NCBI GenBank assembly: GCA_902806305.1
Contig: CADCWC010000106.1
Location: 1 to 10,006 of the forward strand
Direction: 5' to 3'
DNA from: an uncultured Thermoleophilia bacterium
Lineage (GTDB): Bacteria > Actinomycetota > Thermoleophilia > Gaiellales > F1-60-MAGs149
Length of the DNA stretch: 10,006 bases
Shown: positions 5,479 to 10,006 of the stretch, piece after piece
Numbering within the stretch: the first letter of the stretch is position 1
Layout of the letters: every line of letters begins with the position of its first letter
Position numbers and translations under genes: made by a program
The notes under the pieces: generated by a model
Told to the model about the DNA's origin: nothing
Databases searched by the model: none
Seen by the model: the letters and a program-made list of their open reading frames with translations, nothing else

Positions 5479-8400
5479 GCGCGGGGACCTCCGCGAGGCC
5501 CGTCGCGGTCGCCCGGTCGGGCGCCGACGCCGCGGCGGCGCCCGCGGCGTCGCGCTCCTGCATGTGCCGGGGGTCGAAGAGCCGCAGCAGCGGGTCGCCG
5601 TAGTGCTGGTAGGCGCCCCAGGTCATGGCGCCCTCGAGCGACGACCAGATCCGTTGCCGGGCGTCGCGCATCGCGGCGTACATCGGCTGCACGGTGCCCG
5701 CGGCGTACCGTCCCGGGACGTCCCCCGGCCGGACGCCGAGCAGCGCGGCGTACAGCTCGAGCGCGAACAGCCGGGCGGCGGTGTCGTTCACCGGCCAGGC
5801 GGTGCAGACGAAGTTCGACACGCCGCGGGCGAAGAACGCCTCGGCGAACGTCGGCGCGAGCCCGGCCGGGCTTCGCTCACCGTCCCCCGTCACGCCGGAC
5901 TCACACGCGTTCGAGAACACGAACTTGGGGATCCGGTCGACGCGGTTGAGCTCGTTGACGGCCAGTCGCTCGCCGCCCGTGAAGAGCCAGCCGGACTCGG
6001 CGGGCGCCTTCAGGTCGTAGACGCAGTGGCCCGCGAAGTGCAGGACGTCGTAGGTCCGGTTCAGCAGCTCGCGCAGGACGTTCGAGCGGGTCGCCTCCTC
6101 CGGTCCGAGCATGCGGACCACCTCGACGCGGTTCGCGCTCGCGGCGTGGACGGTGTTGAAGGCGCGGAAGAGGGCGGCGACCTCGGCGCCCTCCCGTTCG
6201 GCCTCCGGCAGCCGCATGTCCGCCGCCGGATCGGCCACGATCAGGACGCGGAGACGCCGGCGGGGCGGCAGCGGCGGGTCGGGCGGCGGGGCGAACTGCG
6301 TTCTGAGCTGCCGGGTGAAGCCTCGGCTCGTGCCCAGGAAGCTCTTGAGCATCGCGTCGCCGTCCTGCTCCGCGAGCGTGTCGGCGCCGTCCCGCTCGGG
6401 GACGGGCGGGACGAGCATCTCCCAGTGCACCCGCGCCGTCCGCGCGTCGAGGAGCATGACGAGCGGCGCGGCGCCCTGCAGATGCGGGACCAGATCGTCC
6501 GGGATCAGCAGCTGACCGAGGAAGCGGCCGCGGTCGAACTGCAGCGCCTCGTCCCACTCGGCGGCGAGCTCGTCGTTGGCCACCGCGACGACGCCGGGGT
6601 TCAGCGGCACCTCGCGCTCCGGCACCGACGCGGTCTTCGTGATCGCGCCGAACCGGTAGGAGGAGCCCTCGAGCTCCACCGTCAGCCGGGTCGGCGTCCC
6701 GTCCGGATCCTCCGCCGGGAGGTCGGTGCGGCCGGCGACGTGGTCGATCGCGTCCCGTGCCGATCGCCGCGCCTCGGCCAGGAGACGCTCGCGCCGGCGC
6801 GGCGACAGGGGCTCGTAGCTGATCTGCAGCCGGTCCGTCCGTCGGAGCCGCTCCGTGTTGCGCTCGATGGCCCGGTCGATCTGCACGACCCGCCCCGGGT
6901 CGGACTCGACGAAGGTGATGCAGCGCAGGCGCTCCTCGTCCTCGGTGCAACCGGTGACGGCGTACTTGATGCCGCGGATCCAGGCGTCGATGGCGTCGGC
7001 GATCGGGAGATTGCCGTTCCCGGCCCCGATCGCCACGGTGGCGAGATGTCGCCGCCCGATACGCCCGAGCGACCAGCACAGCTCGCGCGCCACGACGGCG
7101 CACTCCGGCGTGCCGAACCGCCCCGGCGGGCCCATGCCGACCACGGCCACGAGCCGCTCGGCGCCGGGCGTGCGCGGGTCGGGCAGGAAGAAGGGCTCGG
7201 CGAGACCGCCGCGGAGGATCCCCCGCTGCGCGTACTGCGTCAGGATCAGGTCCTCCTCGTCGATCCGATCGCGGTCCGCCGTGCCCGCGATCGTCCGCGA
7301 GATCGCCTCGTCGACGGCGCCCTCCGCGTTCTCGGGCTTGACGCCGATGTAGTGGCCGACCGCCAGCACGTCGATCGGCGGGCTCAGGCGGGGCAAGGTC
7401 GCGTCGTCGATCCGACCGTGCAGGAGCCGGAGGGTCACGGTGGCGCCACGCGGCGGCGCCACGGCGGGCGTGGGCTCGCTCGGGGGGGCGACCGCCGGCT
7501 CCGCGTCGTCGTCGACGGGCGACAGGAACGTCCGCGTGACGGCGTCGACGAGCTCGCGCTCCTGGCCCGCGACGAAGGCCCGCGACTGCGCGTCGTCGCC
7601 CCGCGTCGCCATCGCCATGACGCGGTCGCCGGTCGTCGTCGCGCGCCGTCGCGAGGACCGCACCGGGGCCCGCTCCGGCCCGCCGGCCGTGTGCAGGCGC
7701 TCGCTCGTGCCCGTCTCGAGCAGATCGTCGAGGGCCTCGAGCAGCGCGGGGTTCGAGGGCAGGGATCCGTGCCCCCCGACCAGGCGGTAGTCGGGTCCCG
7801 TCGGCTCGTCCCGGCGTCGGAAGGCCACGAGGTGGTGGGGCACGCAGCCGTCGCCGTCCAGCGTCCAGCTGTAGGCCGAGTCCGACGTCCAGTCCGCGGG
7901 GGCCTCCAGGCTCGAGGGCGTCCGTCGCCGGTCGCCCCCCACGACGACCGCATCGAGGTCCTCGGCCTCGTGCAGGCCCTCGTGGAACCGTCGACCCCGG
8001 TCCAGGCGCTCCTGGGGCACCATCAGCGCGCCGTAGGTGTCGGCGACGTAGAACGTCTCGGCGCCCGGGAAGGCGTCCGGCGCGGGCAGCGTCTCGTAGA
8101 GCGAGTCGAACGACGAGAGGATCCCGGCGATGTCCTCGCGGCTGCGACCGTCCATGGTCGCGAGGCTCGCGATGCCCGGGTCGAGTCCGGCCAGCATCCG
8201 CAGACCGACGTAGCACCCGTGGTTCGGGGTCCCGAGCATCACCAGGCGACCGCCGCGCCGGTCCTCCTCGGTCTGACTCGCGAGGAAGGCCCGGGCGACG
8301 AGCCCGCCGACCCCGTGCGCGACGATGCTGACGGGCTCGCCACGCGGGAACCACTCGCGCACGCGGGCGCCGAGCTGGGCGGCGGCGATGCTGAGATCGC

Positions 8401-8845
8401 GTCGCCAGTCGTAGGCGAACGTCCGCACGGTCCACCCGCTCGCGAGCGTCAGGAGCAGCTCGCCGTACGGGCGCTTCAGAACCCCGACCGCCACCGTCGA
8501 CGCCTGGTTGCCCCACGCGTGCTCGTCGAGGCGCAGCCGCTCGAACGACCCGCCGATGAGCGCACGGGCCCGGACCCAGACGGGCTCGTCCGTGCCGTCG
8601 GACGCGCGGCGGACCAGCGCGCTGCCGAACAGATCCGGGACCACGACGACGTTCCCCCGGGGGCGCGTCCGCTGCCGGGCCGGCTCGAGCTGCACCGCGA
8701 TCGCGCGGAGCCGCTGGTAGACCTCGTCACCGAGCGCGGCCCGCAGGCGCCGCGCCGAGGCGGGGTCGAGCGAGCGCAGGAGCTCGGCGAGCTCGTCCGC
8801 GTCCGCGGCGTCGGTCCGCCGGATGAGGTCCGCTTCCTCGGCCAC
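5471..8845 (-). CDS. CHAT protease with lipase-like pseudoenzyme and M17-N/macro-like domains
   Basis: An 1124-aa multidomain protein. Residues 5-55 are a charged helical segment of unknown type. Residues about 64-375 form an alpha/beta-hydrolase of lecithin:cholesterol acyltransferase/lipase style: VVVVPDLFGSAL, FAYDWRRD, MLGTPNHG, a GDGCVP acid loop at 331-336 and GGHGSLP with His359. The nucleophile elbow, however, reads AHGVGG, with Gly178 where Ser is expected. After a Pro/Ala-rich linker (about 445-466), residues about 467-700 resemble the N-terminal macro-like domain of M17 leucyl aminopeptidases (LVAVVGMGPPGRFG, TVAIGAGNGNLP), without the catalytic domain. Residues about 720-1095 are a CHAT (caspase-fold) protease: VHWEMLVPP, VLHFAGHC with His940, FSNACESG with Cys981, and CTAWPVND. 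The GTG start follows the EACC1-like stop by 5 bases; no strong ribosome binding site is seen, so coupling is likely. No signal peptide or membrane helix is evident. Partner and substrate are unknown. Confidence 0.88.
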   Translation of the reverse strand: MAEEADLIRRTDAADADELAELLRSLDPASARRLRAALGDEVYQRLRAIAVQLEPARQRTRPRGNVVVVPDLFGSALVRRASDGTDEPVWVRARALIGGSFERLRLDEHAWGNQASTVAVGVLKRPYGELLLTLASGWTVRTFAYDWRRDLSIAAAQLGARVREWFPRGEPVSIVAHGVGGLVARAFLASQTEEDRRGGRLVMLGTPNHGCYVGLRMLAGLDPGIASLATMDGRSREDIAGILSSFDSLYETLPAPDAFPGAETFYVADTYGALMVPQERLDRGRRFHEGLHEAEDLDAVVVGGDRRRTPSSLEAPADWTSDSAYSWTLDGDGCVPHHLVAFRRRDEPTGPDYRLVGGHGSLPSNPALLEALDDLLETGTSERLHTAGGPERAPVRSSRRRATTTGDRVMAMATRGDDAQSRAFVAGQERELVDAVTRTFLSPVDDDAEPAVAPPSEPTPAVAPPRGATVTLRLLHGRIDDATLPRLSPPIDVLAVGHYIGVKPENAEGAVDEAISRTIAGTADRDRIDEEDLILTQYAQRGILRGGLAEPFFLPDPRTPGAERLVAVVGMGPPGRFGTPECAVVARELCWSLGRIGRRHLATVAIGAGNGNLPIADAIDAWIRGIKYAVTGCTEDEERLRCITFVESDPGRVVQIDRAIERNTERLRRTDRLQISYEPLSPRRRERLLAEARRSARDAIDHVAGRTDLPAEDPDGTPTRLTVELEGSSYRFGAITKTASVPEREVPLNPGVVAVANDELAAEWDEALQFDRGRFLGQLLIPDDLVPHLQGAAPLVMLLDARTARVHWEMLVPPVPERDGADTLAEQDGDAMLKSFLGTSRGFTRQLRTQFAPPPDPPLPPRRRLRVLIVADPAADMRLPEAEREGAEVAALFRAFNTVHAASANRVEVVRMLGPEEATRSNVLRELLNRTYDVLHFAGHCVYDLKAPAESGWLFTGGERLAVNELNRVDRIPKFVFSNACESGVTGDGERSPAGLAPTFAEAFFARGVSNFVCTAWPVNDTAARLFALELYAALLGVRPGDVPGRYAAGTVQPMYAAMRDARQRIWSSLEGAMTWGAYQHYGDPLLRLFDPRHMQERDAAGAAAASAPDRATATGLAEVPAHA
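5488..5492 (-). promoter_or_regulatory. Ribosome binding site of the glycosylase gene
   Basis: GGAGG on the minus strand lies 9 bases upstream of the ATG at 5478, within the last codons of the CHAT gene. It allows independent initiation despite the 8-base overlap. Confidence 0.6.
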
Positions 8846-8850
8846 GAGGG

Positions 8851-9243
8851 TCAGCCGCCCCCGGCTGCGGGAGCCTCGACGCGTCCGCCGTCGACGGCCG
8901 CCACCAGGCGCTCGATGTCCTCCACCGAGGCGTGGTCCACCTCGATGCTGCCGCCGCCGGGCAGCTCGATCTTCGCGCCCGTGACGCCCTTGCCCCGCAC
9001 CAGCGCCACGAGGCGCTCGACGACCGACGCCACGGCCCCGGCGTTCGCCAGCGCACCCCCCGCCAGCTGGACCAGCATCACGATCCCGCCCAGGGCGAAG
9101 CGCGTCGGCGCGGCGGTCGCGTCCTCGACGGCGTCGAGGGCGCCGATCTCCCGGCCGAGCGCCGCAGCCTGTTCGGGCGGGAGCCCCGGCAGGTCGAGCT
9201 TCAGGCGCAGCGGCCCGGCCTCGTCGATCGACGTGTCGGTCAT
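8851..9243 (-). CDS. EACC1-like small protein (effector-associated constant component)
   Basis: A 130-aa protein. It starts with a short strand (LRLKLDLPGLP, residues 12-22). A helix follows, then a long Ala/Gly/Leu-rich hydrophobic stretch (about 49-82, FALGGIVMLVQL onward). A strand-turn-strand (KIELPGGGSIEVD, 91-103) and a final helix (VEDIERLVAAV, 107-117) close the protein. This layout matches the Effector-Associated Constant Component 1 proteins as I know them from high-GC bacterial conflict operons, where they sit beside caspase-like or other effectors and are thought to connect sensor and effector. The match rests on architecture and context, not a database hit. Its position directly downstream of a caspase gene and upstream of a CHAT gene is what the family predicts. 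The hydrophobic segment could be a membrane helix instead. AAGGGGG at + strand 9251-9257 is a plausible ribosome binding site 7 bases upstream of the ATG. Confidence 0.68.
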   Translation of the reverse strand: MTDTSIDEAGPLRLKLDLPGLPPEQAAALGREIGALDAVEDATAAPTRFALGGIVMLVQLAGGALANAGAVASVVERLVALVRGKGVTGAKIELPGGGSIEVDHASVEDIERLVAAVDGGRVEAPAAGGG

Positions 9244-9250
9244 GTCGTGT

Positions 9251-9257
9251 CCCCCTT
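9251..9257 (-). promoter_or_regulatory. Ribosome binding site of the EACC1-like gene
   Basis: AAGGGGG on the minus strand, 7 bases upstream of the ATG at 9243, lies in the 38-base gap after the caspase gene. That gap shows no promoter. The site supports the ATG at 9243 over longer in-frame starts that would run back through the caspase gene. Confidence 0.5.
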
Positions 9258-9281
9258 GTCGCCGGCCGGAGCCGGGCTCTC

Positions 9282-10006
9282 TCAGGTGAAGAGCGCGCGG
9301 TCGAGGTTCTGAGACATCCCCTCGACCTGCGGGTGCTGCGGGAAGCCCGCCTCCTCGAGCCGCGGCGTCAGTCGCGCCCCGAGCTCGCGGTACGTCAACC
9401 CCGGTCCGGCGGCGCGGATGGTGGCGATCGCGTGGTAGCTCATCGCGCCGTGGTAGTCGCCGTCGATCAGCGCGTCGTAGGAGACCTCCCGGTCGCGGCA
9501 GCCGCTCACCAGCACCTCGCGCATCTGTTCCTCCGGGTAGCTCCGCCGGCGCGCCCTCGCCGCCAAGCTGAGGCCCGACAGACCGTCCAGACCGAGTTGC
9601 GACGGCGGCAGCATCCGCGGTCGCCGCTCCTCTCCGGGACGGCGCGTGACGCTCCCCGAGTGACACGAGTCGGAGATCACGGTCAGCCGGACGCCGTCGG
9701 CAAGCGTGGCGAAGAGCGTGCGCAGCTCGTCGTCGAGGATCTGGTTCCGGTCGACGTCGTACGGGCACATCGTCTCGTCGTAGAGCGCGTCGTCCTCGTC
9801 GCCGTCCCGGTCGGCGACGTAGGAGCCGTGCGACGAGTTCGTGAACACGAGCACGTCGCCGGCCGTCGCACCGTCGAGGAGCCGCCGCACGCCGTCGAGG
9901 ACGGCCGTCTTGGTGGCCGCGGCGTCCGTGACCAGCTCGATGTCGTCGGACCGGAAGCCGAACTGGTCCACGAGCAGCGCCGACCAGTCACGGGCGTCGT
10001 TCACGC
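9282..10006 (-). CDS. Caspase/metacaspase-like peptidase (C14 type), 5' end missing
   Basis: At least 241 visible residues of a caspase-fold (clan CD) cysteine peptidase. The catalytic His is in FTNSSHGSY (codon at 9828-9830) and the catalytic Cys in VISDSCHSGS (codon at 9663-9665). Between them lies an acidic stretch, DRDGDEDDALYDE then CPYDVD, typical of type I metacaspase-like proteins. Those enzymes generally cut after Arg or Lys and are often calcium-dependent. Downstream, VLVSGCRDREVSYD and YHGAMSYHA complete the p10-like part. The gene runs off the window: VNDARDWSALLVDQFGF is the internal helix that normally follows the first strand and an LRGC-like turn, and the two extra bases (GC) fit a Cys codon just before it. 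The GTG at 10002-10004 is thus most likely an internal Val. It is the first visible gene of the leftward operon. No signal peptide can be judged. Confidence 0.9.
   Translation of the reverse strand, partial: VNDARDWSALLVDQFGFRSDDIELVTDAAATKTAVLDGVRRLLDGATAGDVLVFTNSSHGSYVADRDGDEDDALYDETMCPYDVDRNQILDDELRTLFATLADGVRLTVISDSCHSGSVTRRPGEERRPRMLPPSQLGLDGLSGLSLAARARRRSYPEEQMREVLVSGCRDREVSYDALIDGDYHGAMSYHAIATIRAAGPGLTYRELGARLTPRLEEAGFPQHPQVEGMSQNLDRALFT

Noticed and set aside
5477..9289. Very long plus-strand open frame (1270 codons) opposite the CHAT and EACC1 genes
   Set aside because: The translation is Arg/Gly/Pro/Val-rich with no recognisable domain. The opposite strand encodes clear catalytic motifs. 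It is a high-GC antisense artefact.
9244..9768. Extended 305-residue version of the EACC1-like protein
   Set aside because: The extra residues are an Arg-rich out-of-frame reading of the caspase gene. A ribosome binding site fits the ATG at 9243.
10002..10004. GTG as the true start of the caspase gene
   Set aside because: It falls at the helix following the first strand of the caspase fold, so the N-terminus would be missing. The frame stays open to the window edge.
1..10006. CRISPR array, tRNA or rRNA genes, insertion sequence ends, attachment sites
   Set aside because: No spaced direct repeats, cloverleaf-like segment, transposase motif or flanking terminal repeats were seen by eye. A tRNA/Rfam scan was not possible here.

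Overview
The window is very GC-rich, with strong G/C bias at third codon positions, short intergenic gaps and several GTG start candidates. This suggests a high-GC bacterium, most plausibly an actinomycete-type lineage. Composition and the style of the proteins point there, but no phylogenetic marker in the window settles it. There are eight protein genes. No RNA gene, insertion sequence or CRISPR array was seen, and no gene-free stretch reaches 300 bases.

Left part, plus strand (about 1-3017): three ordinary-looking genes. They are a YghZ-type aldo/keto reductase, a duplicated ferritin-like (di-iron four-helix-bundle) protein, and a small tandem-CBS protein. The gaps of 129 and about 90 bases hold inverted repeats that begin one base after each stop codon. 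They also hold a candidate four-codon leader ORF and one weak promoter candidate. The CBS gene ends tail to tail with the leftward operon, with a 10-base overlap. A perfect 8-bp GC hairpin sits inside the CBS C-terminal codons, right beyond the stop of the opposing gene.

Right part, minus strand (10006 down to 3008): one compact five-gene operon, read right to left. (1) A caspase/metacaspase-like peptidase, cut by the window edge. (2) A 130-aa EACC1-like small protein. (3) A 1124-aa multidomain protein with a dead lipase-like alpha/beta-hydrolase domain, a central domain resembling the M17 aminopeptidase N-terminal (macro-like) domain, and a C-terminal CHAT protease with its His-Cys dyad. (4) A uracil-DNA-glycosylase superfamily protein. 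(5) A metal-dependent amidohydrolase of the AtzA/MtaD type. Junctions are 38 bp, 5 bp, an 8-bp overlap and a 4-bp ATGA overlap, so the five genes are probably co-transcribed and partly translationally coupled.

Caspase plus EACC1 plus CHAT is the signature of an NTP/effector-type biological conflict (defence or regulated cell death) system. The notable part is that a base-excision glycosylase and a deaminase-like amidohydrolase are locked into the same operon, next to a lipase-fold domain that has lost its nucleophile. A working model, which is inference only, is that the dead hydrolase and macro-like domains sense a ligand or partner, EACC1 links them to the caspase, and the two proteases plus the glycosylase and amidohydrolase act on proteins and on DNA bases or nucleobase-like small molecules.
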